Of a stretch of DNA of 64,000 bases, positions 47,538 to 58,484 are shown in pieces (position 1 is the first letter of the stretch; each line of letters starts with the position of its first letter). The stretch lies in assembly GCA_003550325.1 (NCBI GenBank), contig QKWP01000066.1, positions 230,240 through 294,239 on the forward strand. Reading direction: 5' to 3'. The translations under genes and the position numbers were made by a program. This DNA comes from Gigaspora rosea. Taxonomy: Eukaryota > Glomeromycota > Glomeromycetes > Diversisporales > Gigasporaceae. The notes beneath the pieces were generated by a model. It was not told where the DNA came from. It made no database searches and worked only from the letters and a program-made list of their open reading frames with translations.

Positions 47538-47767
47538 GGCCGTTTGAAGTTGATTCTTCGGTTAACATCACTTTTCCAGGACTCTCGAGGGGGGGGGGGG
47601 GGTAAAAATAAGCAAAGGTGGCCAATTTTATTGGTTGATGTAAATCAGATGATTGGAGAGAGTCATCCAGCATTTTGATTGGCTGTTTAATTTTCGGGGG
47701 AAAAGGAAGACTTCAGCTGGGGGGCAGCTGGGGGTGATATTAACCGAAAAATTAACTTCAAACGGCC
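47538..47767. mobile_element. 230-bp PIF/Harbinger-type MITE
   Basis: Ends GGCCGTTTGAAGTT and AACTTCAAACGGCC, extended by GATTCTTCGGTTAA/TTAACCGAAAAATT. Both borders read TAA (47535-47537 and 47768-47770), the 3-bp target duplication of PIF/Harbinger. A 15-bp G-run lies inside. Confidence 0.8.
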
Positions 47768-47888
47768 TAATTGTTTTTAGACGTACGTACATACGTACGT
47801 ACTTACGTAAGATTTTCTAGCTGATTATGGAATTATTGCATACTTTAGCGTTAGAAGGTATCACACTGTAGCTTGTGTGAGTCGAATC

Positions 47889-48029
47889 CGGGTGCCCTTA
47901 TGTCAAGAAAATCCCGTTGTCGGATCGTGTAACATAAACAAAAATTGCTCCGTTTTCTGCGTATCATGAAATTTTACCTATAGAAAGTTTACATCGGATG
48001 TAGATCATTTTCTTGTTATAAGGGTTCCC
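47889..48029. mobile_element. Possible small MITE
   Basis: GGGTGCCCTTATGTCAAGAAAAT pairs imperfectly with the inverse of ATTTTCTTGTTATAAGGGTTCCC. Target duplication not clear. Confidence 0.45.
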
Positions 48030-48129
48030 ATACAAATTCATTTCTCGTGACAGCAAATCATTGCTATAATAAGTTATAACAACTCAGTTGCGCGAAACCA
48101 GAACGGAGAGATACGTCATAATGCGCATT

Positions 48130-48330
48130 TATGCTTTAACAATAATTATAATAGAACAGGGTGAAACCTGAGTTGCGTAATAGTGAATCCGCTTTGTAGA
48201 TCGGGTTAGGGTGAAATCCGCGTTTTATTATGTTTTTTATTATATAAAAGCGGATTTCACCCTCACGTGATGATCATAGCAGGTTTCCCTATTTCACAAC
48301 TCAGTGTCATAATTATAATTATATCAGTAT
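48130..48330. repeat. Nested inverted repeats
   Basis: AGGGTGAAATCCGC (about 48210) and GCGGATTTCACCCT (about 48252) form perfect 14-bp arms; outside them, ACAGGGTGAAACCTGAGTTG and its inverse-like partner around 48280-48310 extend the structure. Probably a MITE. Confidence 0.6.
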
Positions 48331-48440
48331 TTATGACGTTGTATCCGCATTCTTAGTCGATTAAATTTGACTTTAAGATATTAATTCGCTTGAATTAGAA
48401 TTGAAAATTGAAAATTTACAAATATAAAATTACCAGAAAT

Positions 48441-48650
48441 ATTATATTTATAACGCCGTTTATACATAACACCTTATTATTATTGGGTTAGAGTTAGGGT
48501 AGAGTTAAAATCGAGTGTATAGTAAAATTGCAAGAACAGGTTTTGTTAATAACATAACAAGGGTTACCCTAGTAAAATTTTGAGATGTTTTGGAATTTTA
48601 GAAAGTGGTTTAAAATAGGGTGTTATATAACACGGTGTTATAAATATAAT
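48441..48650. mobile_element. About 210-bp MITE
   Basis: ATTATATTTATAACGCCG at the left and the inverse of CGGTGTTATAAATATAAT at the right, extended by CATAACACC and GGTGTTATA. The interior holds GGGTTAGAGTTAGGGTAGAG. Confidence 0.65.
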
Positions 48651-49690
48651 TTTCAAATTACCATAATATCCTCGGTAAAAATACAAAAAAATAAACTAGT
48701 TGCATAAGACTGTACCAATAAGCAAATTGTATATTGTTAAGAAAATATTGCTAAGATTTTTCAAATAGTAATATTATTTGTATACCTTGCAACTTTTCTA
48801 GGCTTTATATTTGTCAATTTACTTGTTGTTTTGCTATAGGTGCCCCAGACCTGACTAATATTCTAATAGTTTGCATTTGAAAAATGTCAATTTATCATAA
48901 AAATATGATTTTAGATTTTGGATATCAAAAATGTCAATTTATCATAAAAATATGATTTTAAATTTTGGATATCAAGACAGATAGATAATTAGGACCCCGA
49001 AATATATAGAGAGAGGTAGGGTATTAGTTTGCTTATTTTTGGCCTTTTTTGTGCAGATTATTTTCTTTTACAAATATTATAAAACAGTTTTACCACCATG
49101 GGAGCTACCATGGGTAAATTAGATTTGCAAATCTGTGTAACAAAAACAAAAAATAAATTTTTACAAAACAAAAAATAAATTTTAATTACTTTAGGGTTGG
49201 GTGTTGTCTGGGATTTTATCTGGGCATTGGTACATACAAAATTTAGTAAGAAATTTTTTTTATTAGAGCCCCAAAGATGGTTTCATAAGCAAAATTTTGA
49301 GATATAACCATTTTTTTAAAAAAATAAACAAAAAAATGAAATTTTATATTACACCTGATTTTAAATTTTTATTGACTAGTCTAATAGTTTTGTGTAACAT
49401 ATTGTAAAACACCATAGGCGCGTTTTAGTAAAACTCTTTTTTTATAGTACATCAGCAAATTTATAGTAGCGCAATCTTTCGAAAGATCTTGCAAACCTGC
49501 AAAATCTTTCGAAAGATTTTGTATATGCAATATATTTCAAAACATTTCACAATGTATTTTGAAATATTTCAGATTTTGAAATATTTCGAAAATGTTTTTG
49601 AAAGTGAATTCGAAATATTTTTTGAGCAGACTGCTGGATTAGTAGATATGTAACCTGGGTCATGCCAAGAACACATTGGACTATATTTTT
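48651..49690. other. Non-coding; partial MITE copies and GAAAGATTTTGC motifs
   Basis: ATGTCAATTTATCATAAAAA is directly duplicated at about 48886 and 48931. AGGACCCCGAAATATATAGA at 48991 is the left end of the hAT-type MITE family without its right end. 49455-49640 is rich in the palindromic CTTTCGAAAG word. Confidence 0.55.
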
Positions 49691-50583
49691 GAAATACTTC
49701 GAATATATTGAAATTAATTTGCAAATTTGTATTACAAGATCAGATTAGATCTTTTGTTTATAAATTAGATCTTCTATTTACATTGTTTTTTTATTTCATT
49801 TTGTTTTTTTTTATTTTCATTTTTTTTTGTTGTTTTCGCTTTTTTTTGCTTTCATTTTGTTTTTTTTTTATTTATTTATTTTTTAATTTTTTTATATTTT
49901 ACAAGAACACTAGCTCTTTGCAAGAAAACCAACAACTTTTTGGCACTTTGCACATGCCTACTCAGACTTCTGAAACTTTGCAAAAATACACAACTGATTT
50001 CTCTAGCAATTTCTAAATTTTCAGGAACACTATTTAAAAAAATTGGCACAAGTTTTCACAAGATTTTGCAAGTTTTTGCAAGTTTTTGCAAGTTCTTGCA
50101 AGGTTTTGCTTTATTTATTTTTTTTGTTTCATGTTTATTGGTTTGTTTTTTTTTGTTTTATTTTTTATTAATCTATTTTATTTTGACACTTTGCAAGAAC
50201 AGAACCCTTACTTTCTAGCACTTTGCAAGAAAACTATCTAGACTTTTTTGGCACTTTGCGTCTTTTTTGGCTTTTGCAAGAACATTAACATGGCTTTCGC
50301 AATTTCTGAATTTGCAAGAACACAAACTCTTATTTTAGAAAAATGAAGATTTGGGGCTTCTTTTATTTTTTCATTAGTTTGCTTATATTTTTTGTTTTTT
50401 TGTTTGATTTTTTTACTTATTTTTTTAATTTTTATTTTATTTTATTTAGTTCTGACTTTTTCGAAACTTTGTAACTTTTCCGGCACATTACAAAATTCTT
50501 TGGCAATTTGCAAGACACCAACATTTTTGAGAAATGGTTTTTTTATTTTTTTTACTTCTTTATTATTTTTAGGAAATATTTAG
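49690..50583 (+). repeat. T-rich low-complexity DNA with CTTTGCAAGAAAAC motif
   Basis: Long T-runs alternate with the words GGCACTTTGC, TTGCAAGAAC and TTTTTGCAAG. Three open frames of 63-102 codons consist almost wholly of F, L, I and K and follow the repeat, so none is called. Confidence 0.65.
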
Positions 50584-50824
50584 AAAAAGAGAGTAAAACG
50601 AAGGTATAGTCAAACCAAAAAAAATAGCTAAAGCTAAGATGATAGAAACAATGAAGCGAAGATAATAGATAACTATAGCATGAGTAAAAATAAGAAGTGT
50701 GTAGACTAGTTTTTTGTATATAGTAATAGAATTAGATGTGAAAAAGTGTAAAAGTAGTTAAAATAATATGTAATAATATAAAAATAATACTGTAAAAAAT
50801 GTATAATAATTAAAATATAGGCAA

Positions 50825-51082
50825 TTGCTATTTGTACACTAGTGTACAAACATGGGTACATATGATAACTTAAAATTTTACTTATGAAACCACTCTTCGG
50901 GCTCTAACAAAAAAAATTTGTTGCAAAATTTATATAACCTATAACCCCTTCCAGTCCCAAAGCTGACTCTAACTCTAATTTTAAATCAGGTTTAATTTTG
51001 GTCTATAATTTATATTTTACGCGGATTTGCAAATCAATTAATTAGTATCTGTGTACATACACATAGTGTACAAATAGTTTTT
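50825..51082. mobile_element. Probable MITE, about 258 bp
   Basis: GCTATTTGTACACTAGTGTAC at the left resembles the inverse of GTACATACACATAGTGTACAAATAGTT at the right. The internal GGGCTCTAACAAAAAAAATT word recurs in looser form near 49260, inverted in places. Confidence 0.55.
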
Positions 51083-51149
51083 TCCTAAAATATAATATAT
51101 AATATAATATGTATAATATATAATAATAGTAAATAAAAAAATAATAATA

Positions 51150-52522
51150 AATAAACAGTTTGCAATTTTCACGCACCTGTGTGGTCATGCATCCCTGTGG
51201 TTAACTAATCAAACCAGATTATGTGAGCATATGATCAATTGCTCATAACTGGCCAATCAATATAATTGCAAATTTTATAAAAAAATTTAAGAATTTTAAA
51301 AATTTTTTATTAAAAAAAAAAAAAAATACAACAAATAATTATAAATAAAAAAAAACACAAGGTGACGAACCTATTCCACTAACACTAATACTAACGAATC
51401 TAACCTACTAACACTAATACTAATGAACCTAACCCGCTAATACTAATGAACCTAACCCACTAACACTAACACTAATACTAACAATACTAATACTAATCTA
51501 ATCTAAACAACAACGAAATTATAAGTACAAAGTATCAATACCAAAACTATAGCAAAACTACAAGCACTGATGACTTAAAGCCAAGGCGAAAAGCACCAAT
51601 GATGAAAAAAGCCACAGCAAATACAAATATACTAAAAGGTATATCAAAATCATAAACTCCAATGATACTAAAGACGATGCTAAAAAAACTGGTTAATATA
51701 CTAAAAAAAACAAAAAAAAGAAACCAAATTAAACTACAAGACACTTTCGAAAAACTGCAAGACCACCTACTAGAACTACTCAATAAAAAATGCACAAGAC
51801 TACCAATGCAGAAAAAAAAGAGCCCACCTAACCAAAAACTATAACAAAACTACAAGCCCGACAACTTATAGCCAAGATGAAATTACAAGCACCAATGATG
51901 AAAAAAGCAACAGTGAATTTACAAGTACTAATGATATACCAAAATCATAGCGAGCTCGACAACTAAACCAAAACACAGATTTGATAAAACTAGTTAACAT
52001 ACTATAAAAAAAACAAAAAAAAAAACAAAATAAAAGAAATCACAAAACAACTTCAGAAAAACATATAAACCACCTACCAAAGAATCATACAGAACCACCC
52101 AACAAAAAATATACAAGTTCAACCAACAAAAAAGTATACAAGCCCACCAAATAGAGAAACATACAAACAACCCACCGGAGAAACGTACAAGAATGTCGTC
52201 TGCAATATAGAAGAAATGTATAACAACTATTCTACAAGAGGTACGCAAGACTACTCACCAAAGAAACCTAAAAGAAATCCAATAGCGACACCAACAACGA
52301 TACTTGAGATAACACTTGTAACGATATCAATAATGATGCAAATGACAGAAGCTACTGGTAAAACAAAAAAAAATTAGTAAACAAAATCAAAAAATGATTA
52401 TTTTGATAATCTTGATCTTATTTATATTCATGCATTTGGGGTGCACAGCCATGTGGGTGCATGAAAAACATATTTCTATAAATAAAAATATAAAATTTGA
52501 TAATGCGAAAATTTTAAAAATT
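51150..52522. repeat. A-rich repeats and CTAACACTAATAC minisatellite
   Basis: 51370-51500 holds tandem copies of CTAACACTAATACTAACGAAC. 51545-51730 and 51843-52030 look like a degenerate duplication of about 300 bp. GCACCTGTGTGGTCATGCATCC near 51174 is partly inverse to GGGTGCACAGCCATGTGGGTGC near 52438, so the block may be one decayed element. Open frames here are low complexity. Confidence 0.5.
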
Positions 52523-52531
52523 TTTGAAAAT
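52523..52531 (+). repeat. Left 9-bp target duplication of the MULE
   Basis: TTTGAAAAT, identical to 58476-58484. Confidence 0.9.
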
Positions 52532-52835
52532 GGGAATTTCTAAGCATCTCTGGTCAGAGATATATAACTTATATATCTCTGGCCTGTGGACCAATCAAAA
52601 CACGCAAATATCATGTGATAAAGCTTCGATCAGTAACCCGTATCTCCGAACTAAAGACTAAAGAGCCGAATCGCCTTGATCGACCTTCTTGATGTACCGT
52701 ACCACTTTGCATGCGTGTGTTACCTGCTGTTACGTACGTACGTAAATCTTTGTTTGTGAGTGTAACCTATCGCTATCTGACAAACAATACAAACAATACA
52801 AAAAAATTTTTCTTGTTTACCTTGCACTAACGCCT

Positions 52836-52984
52836 TCAAACAGTACAAAAAAAAAAAATTTTAGAATCATAGAGAAGTATGGTCGCCTCTCTTTAAACTT
52901 GAACCTAGAACAGTACAAAAAAAAAAAAAAAGTTTTAGAATCATAGAGAAGTATGGTCGCTCTCTTTAAACTTGAACCTAGATA
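52836..52984 (+). repeat. Tandem duplication of about 72 bp
   Basis: Two copies of AACAGTACA, A-run, TTTTAGAATCATAGAGAAGT, ATGGTCGC, CTCTCTTTAAACTTGAACCT. Confidence 0.9.
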
Positions 52985-53308
52985 TGTGAACGCTTAATAT
53001 ACTCAGTATAGACTGAGCTTTGAATTTTTATTACGCTGTTTTAAAGGAAGAAAAAATCTTTCGAACTTTTGAACCTATTAATAAGATCCATAAGTTCATA
53101 TAGTTAAAAATTTGAAATAAACGAAGAACCAAACGTACGACCTAATAAAGCACCAAAAGTTTCAAATCAGACTGTTTTGCCGAAGAAGGGGTCGAAAAGT
53201 TGAAAAAGCAAGTGGAAGAGGCTCGTAGAACTCGAAAATTTTACTCTGCACCAACAATTTCCGCCAAAAAAGTAGTGGTGTTGGACTTAAAAAAAATCAA
53301 GGTTAACA

Positions 53309-55847
53309 ATGGCCAAAACGCAACAGGAAGTAACGTTACAAGTTCATGGTAAGGTTTTAGTCGGTTAAAAATGTACAATGATTGTGCAAAAGACTAATAA
53401 CCGCCATAATTTTTTAAGAAGCTGCTCAGAATCAACCTTTAACCCTACTAGAACCTGAAAATACATTAGAACCCGAAACCCTAACCCTACTAGAACCCGA
53501 AATCGCAGAACCCAAAACCCTAACCCTACTAGAACCTGAAATAACATTAGAACCCGAAACCCTAACCCCACTAGAACCCGAAATAACATTAGAACCCAAA
53601 ACCCTAACCCCACTAGAACCCGAAAAAAACACATTGGAATCAGAGACCCCATTGGAACTAAGTAGCTCGCTTTTTCAGTGTGACCAGGATTATGTCTCTC
53701 TTGAGGCCTTTAAATATGTCGCTGATCAATACGCTGAAGCAAGTGGGTTTAAAGTGATTTTCCTAAAAGGCAACAATCGCAGTGATGGCTTGCGTTCTAC
53801 TCAAGTTTTTGCTTGCGATCGCTCCGGCGTGTTCAAACCTAAACCTAAGGATCCGAATAAAAAAAGCAGAAATAAAGAATCAAAAAAATGCAACTGCCCC
53901 TGGTCTGTTCGTCTCAATCATAATCCAGAGGACGATAAATATTACATCTCACAAGTCGATTTACGCCATAATCATTCGCTCATTCCGCCCCAACTCATGC
54001 GTATTTCGCCTGCTAGCCGCGAAATACCAGCTTTTATTAAGGAGGAAATTTTTACCGCAAGAAAAGCAGGAATATCAACACCACAGATCCAATCTCTTCT
54101 TACAATTAAGTACGGACCAATAGTGAAGAAGTGGATAATAAAGGATGTATATAATTTGATTGATGCTGATCGCATGTCACGTAGTGAATTTCAAGCCCAT
54201 GACTTTCTTCTCCTCCTCCAACAAAAATGTAATAATGACCCCGAATTTTCTTATGAATTCGAATTGGATAGTAATAATAGGCTAAAACATGTAATCTGGG
54301 TGTATGCTGCACAAAAACGACAATATATGCGTTTTTATGACACGATCGTGTACGATAACACATATAAGAGTAACTATTTTTCGATGCCTTTTGGGGTGTT
54401 TACAGGCGTCACCAATAACGGTCTCTCTTATTGCGCTGCTGGTGCGCTGCTTCGTGACGAAACGTCCTCGAGTTTTGAATGGCTTTTTGAAGCTTTCCTT
54501 CGTATATTCGGCACCGCGCCCCATACTATTCTCACTGATAACGATCTAGCAATGGCCGATGCTATCCGTTCTGTCCTTACTAATAAGCATGGTACAAAGC
54601 ATGGTCTTTGTATTTGGCACATGGTAAAGAATATAAGGTCCAATATGACCTCTAAGCTTGGAACGAAGTATAACATGTTTCACGCGGATCTTATGAAATG
54701 TTTAAGTCATTATATTGACCAAAACGAGTTTGAAAAGCAATGGAAATGTATAATGGAAAATGAAAACTATGCCGAGGCACAGTCGTACCTGGGAGTTCTT
54801 AGTCGGTGGCGTGAACGGTGGGCCCCGGCATATTTAAAAGATTATTTTTTTGCTGACATGTCGTCGACGCAGAGAGGGGAATCAATGAATAGTCTTTTAA
54901 AGGGCTTCGTAGACTGTAAAACAAGGCTCACGGAATTTTTGGCTGCCTTTGAACGTGCACTTTACTATCGCGAGGAGGCGGAACATATTTCTGCTTACAA
55001 GGAGCTTGTGTACCCCATACCTGTGGATTTTCCAAATCCAATTGAAAACCAGGCTGCTAGTTGCCTGACGAAATATGCCTGGAAGAAATTTAAGGCAGAA
55101 TGGAGTGAAAAAGACGCATATGCGTGTGAGGAAATAACCGATGACAATGGAGTGCGTTGTTTTGAGCTGTCACGTTACGAAAGGCCAGACGTTATACGTC
55201 GTGTCTCCTATGATGGGAAGGTACTTGCTTGTTGCTGCCGCAATCTCGAATTTGCTGGAATAGTCTGCCGCCATTCCCTTGCAGTTGCGGTTCGCCTGTC
55301 TCTCGCTCAACTCGATCCTGTCCACTTTCCAAAACGCTGGCAAAAGGACCCGCCCGAGTTGGAGCTTGCAAAAGAATATGTCAATTTTTATAGCCGTACA
55401 CAAACACAAGATCCAGGAACTTTAACATTACATGAATCATGTGGCCAAGATGACTCTCGAATCCGGTTCATGCATATTCATCGACTATCAGGGGAAATTG
55501 CAAGTAAGATTGCAACGGACCCTGATAAATGTGCAGATTTTACGTTGTACCTCGAGAAGTATTTGGAAGCATTATATGTCGTTGATGACGATCTTGTTTC
55601 GAATACTTCGGCATCCTCAGAACCTCCGTTAATCAGCAACCCTATAAAGAGCAAGGCTGTTGGGCGACCTAAAAAAGGAAGAATTAGATGCGAAAAGGAA
55701 AAGGAAAAAAAAGAAAATACGCCTCCTGTGAAAAAAAAGCGAGGCCGACCAAAAAAAAATCCTGAAATGGTCCCGACCCAAAAACGTGTTCGTGAAGGTG
55801 ACTTTTTTTTTTTACATTATACTTTTTATTTTGGACAATTTTTTTGA
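53309..55847 (+). CDS. FAR1/MULE transposase, about 822 aa
   Basis: Exon 1 is 53309-53348 (ATG, M-A-K-T-Q-Q-E-V), then a 70-bp GTAAGG...AAG intron, and exon 2 runs 53419-55847 in matching phase. Residues about 15-85 are an E-P-x-T-L-T-x-L-E-P repeat. A FAR1-type DNA-binding domain follows (about 100-200; Cys146, C-N-C at 171-173, H-N-H at 197-199), then the MULE DDE catalytic domain with D326 (V-Y-D-N-T-Y), D387 (L-T-D-N-D) and E501 (T-Q-R-G-E-S), and a SWIM zinc finger (C-C-C-R-N...V-C-R-H). The C-terminus has two AT-hook-like motifs, V-G-R-P-K-K-G and K-R-G-R-P-K-K. All key residues are present and no stop interrupts it. It cuts and inserts the surrounding MULE by binding its ends. It is visibly richer in G+C than its surroundings. 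The last 18 residues (F-F-F-L-H-Y) may be unspliced: AAG|GTGACT precedes them. Confidence 0.9.
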
Positions 55848-55863
55848 CTCTGAATATTTCTTT

Positions 55864-56010
55864 CATTATTATTAAGCGTGATGAGTTGCAAATGAAAGAA
55901 GCAAAAGTTTGGAATTATGTCATCAAATGGTGAATCGCACAAAATCCAAGTTTATCGTCAGAATGTGAAAACTGATAGGAGTTTTTAGCCTTAAAAGCAC
56001 AAAGTTTTTT
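55864..56010 (+). pseudogene. Captured BTB/BACK gene fragment
   Basis: The plus strand reads I-I-K-R-D-E-L-Q-M-K-E-A-K-V-W-N-Y-V-I-K-W, stop, I-A-Q-N-P-S-L, then E-N, two stops, E-F-L-A-L-K. It matches the BACK-region segment of the BTB-TLDc gene at about 25247-25380 (K-R-D-D-L-Q-M-E-E-I-K-I-W-K-R-V-I-E-W-G-I-A-Q-N). It sits just past the transposase and inside the MULE ends, so it is host DNA carried by the element. Confidence 0.8.
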
Positions 56011-56122
56011 TTACCTAAAAACAATCTTAATAAAATAATTGAAATGCATTAGGTCATACGAAAAAATATTATTATTTCTGTATGTTATCTGATTTATTTT
56101 TTATTTGAATTATTACTGTTAA

Positions 56123-56251
56123 CCACTGCTTACAAGTATCCTCCAAAAATAATACCCCAGCCCGTTTTTGAATAAGACACAGTACCGACAAGTACTACTC
56201 AATTTTAAAAATGGAGTTTTATGAATAAGACCTCGTTATTGTAAGCAGTGG
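56123..56251. mobile_element. 129-bp inverted-repeat element inside the MULE
   Basis: CCACTGCTTACAA at the left and TTGTAAGCAGTGG at the right, with inner TTTTGAATAAGACACAGTA and TTTATGAATAAGACCTCG words in direct order. Confidence 0.6.
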
Positions 56252-56359
56252 CCAACGGTAATATTTGATGCGGAAGATCACATGAGATGTTGTAATATAT
56301 TCGTAATTGAATTTAAACTATGACCCAGAATTTTTCTTTGTTGAAACCTAATTGTTTTT

Positions 56360-58220
56360 TAAATCGCTCATGTCACCACAGCGGGTAAGTAACAGACTAC
56401 TATATAGCTTTTACAGTATATCATTTTAGAAATCACGATGATTCTGGTACATAACCTATCTAAATTACATATGTAACTCAACAGTTAGCAAGTATGAATA
56501 ACGATAACATTTACAATAACCATAGAAATCACAAACTAACATGATTTGTCTAAATAATTTATAGTCGGTAAGTACAGTTTTTTTTGCATGAAAACTTTAT
56601 AGAAATCACGATTATTTAACACAACTATCTAAATCTTTATGTAACTACTCTAATTTGCAGGTATGTATGGGTAATAGAATCTTTTACAGCAAATAATCAT
56701 AGAAATCACGATCGTTCCAATATAAAACTAAGATAACCCTGTCAAAATTACTTATGCTATCACAGTCGGTAAGTCTGAATTTTTACAGCAAATCGCTATA
56801 GAAATAACGATCATTCCAATACAAACTTACTGACCCTATTTCAATCTATTTCACCACAATAGTCGGCAAGTACGGTGGTAGAATTTTCTTACAGCAAATC
56901 GTTATAGAAATCATTATCATTCCAATACAAAACTAACATAGAACTGTATAAATCATTTATGTTACCACAATAGTCGGTAAGTACAACAGAATTTTTTTAT
57001 GGTAAATCGCGATTCTTCCAATACAAAACTAACATAACTATACCTAAATCACCTATGTTACCACAATAGTCGGTAAGTATAGTAACAGAATTGTTTTACA
57101 GCAAATCGCTATCATTCAAGTACAAATATAACATACTCTTTCTAAATCACTTATGTTACCACAATAGTCGGCAAATATGGTAACGGAATTTTTTTTTTAC
57201 AGAAAATCGCTATAGAAATCACGACCATTCCAACACAAAACTAACTAAGCCTGTCTAAATTACTGTTATCACAATAGTCGGTAAGTATGGTAACAGAATT
57301 TTTTTACAATAAATCGCTATAGAAATCACGATTCTTCCAATACGAAACTGACATAACTCTATCTAAACACCTATGTTACCACTATAGTCGGTAAGAATTG
57401 TTTTACTGCAAATCGCTATAGAAATCATGATCGTTCCAGCACAAATCTAACATACCCCTTTACCACAATAGTCGGCAAATATGGTAACGGAATTTTTGTT
57501 TACTATAGAGATCATGATCATTCCAACACAAAACTAACTAAGCCTATCTAAATCACTGTTACCACAATAGTCGGTAAGTATGGTAACAGAATTTTTTTAC
57601 AGTAAATAGCTATAGAAATCACGATTCTTCCAATACGAAACTGACAACTCTCCATCTAATTCATTCCAACGTAACTCTATCTAAATCACCTATGATGTTA
57701 TACAATAGTCAGCAGGTACAGTAACAAACCTTTTTGCAACAAATCACTATAGAAATCACGAAATATTCAATACTAAACTAACATTGCCCTATCTAAATCG
57801 CTTATGTAACTACAATAGTCGGTAAGGACAGTACCAGTTTTTTTACAGCAAATCGTTATTATTTCCAATACAAAATTAACTTAACCATATCTAATGTTAC
57901 CATAATAGTCGGTAACAGCAGCAAATCACTATGGAAATAGCGATTATTCCAACCCTACCTAATCGCTTGTCACTGCAATGTTGTAAGTAGGGAGTTTACT
58001 AATTTCCCCGCCACTTCTGATTGGTTCTACTAATTATTCACATATTGGAATATCTATGCTATTAATCAAATTTTATAGTACTCTGATAGTGAAGTGGCGG
58101 GAAAATTAGTAAACCAGTAAGTAGGTAGCAAAATTTTTTTAAGAGCAAATCGATATAGAAATCATGATTATTCCTAACTTACCTTCCTAAATCATTCATA
58201 GCGGTAAGCATAGTAACAGA
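56360..58220 (+). repeat. Subterminal minisatellite of the MULE, about 18 units of about 100 bp
   Basis: Units run GTTACCACAATAGTCGGTAAG, TACAGTAACAGAATTTTTTTA, CAGCAAATCGCTATAGAAAT, CACGATCATTCCAATACAAA, ACTAACATA, CTATCTAAATCACTTAT. CGGTAAG or a variant recurs near 56386, 56570, 56769, 56870, 56966, 57070, 57269, 57389, 57559, 57819, 57908 and 58200. It lies wholly inside the MULE ends. Confidence 0.9.
57991..58116. mobile_element. 126-bp hAT-type MITE in the minisatellite
   Basis: Ends GGAGTTTACTAATTTCCCCG and, inverted, TGGTTTACTAATTTTCCCG, followed by CCACTTC. GTAAGTAG is present at both borders (57983-57990, 58117-58124), an exact 8-bp duplication. Confidence 0.85.
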
Positions 58221-58484
58221 ATAAATCCATCACTAAAAACCGCGATTGTGTCAAAAAGTTCATGATTTTTGCAATTTGTAATTTTATTGAATTTTAAATA
58301 AACTATAGTTCCGATCTGTTTTTCCGATCTGTTCTTCCGATTTAACCTCGGAAATAGTCTTTAATGCCGTTTTTGTCACATGATATAATCACATGATTTT
58401 TCGCTTTTTTGATTGGTTATCGGGCCAGAGATATATAAGTTATATATCTCTGACCAGAGATGCCTAGAAAAACCCTTTGAAAAT

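Larger units (their letters stand above)
52532..58475 (+). mobile_element. Complete MULE transposon, 5,944 bp
   Basis: The termini are inverted repeats of about 90 bp: GGGAATTTCTAAGCATCTCT at the left and GGGTTTTTCTAGGCATCTCT read inward from the right, both continuing through GGTCAGAGATATATAACTTA, TATATCTCTGGCC, ACCAATCAAAA and ATCATGTGAT. TTTGAAAAT is repeated exactly at both borders. Long terminal repeats with a 9-bp duplication define Mutator-like elements. Cargo in order: a 72-bp tandem duplication (52836-52984), the transposase gene (53309-55847), a captured BTB-gene piece (55864-56010), a 129-bp inverted-repeat element (56123-56251), and a minisatellite (56360-58220) that carries a MITE. 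The intact gene and perfect duplication suggest a young insertion. Confidence 0.9.

Noticed and set aside
47860..47900. GTCGAATCCGGGTGC as a tRNA T-arm
   Set aside because: No acceptor, D or anticodon stem fits around it; it belongs to a small inverted repeat.
49708..50583. Three open frames of 63-102 codons
   Set aside because: They are F/L/I-rich translations of T-runs and the TTTGCAAGAA repeat.
53440..53630. CCCTAACCCTA wording suggesting an interstitial telomere
   Set aside because: It lies within a longer in-frame coding repeat and never forms a run of more than two telomere units.
53972..55409. Minus-strand frames of 67-85 codons under the MULE transposase
   Set aside because: Antisense shadows of the intact transposase.
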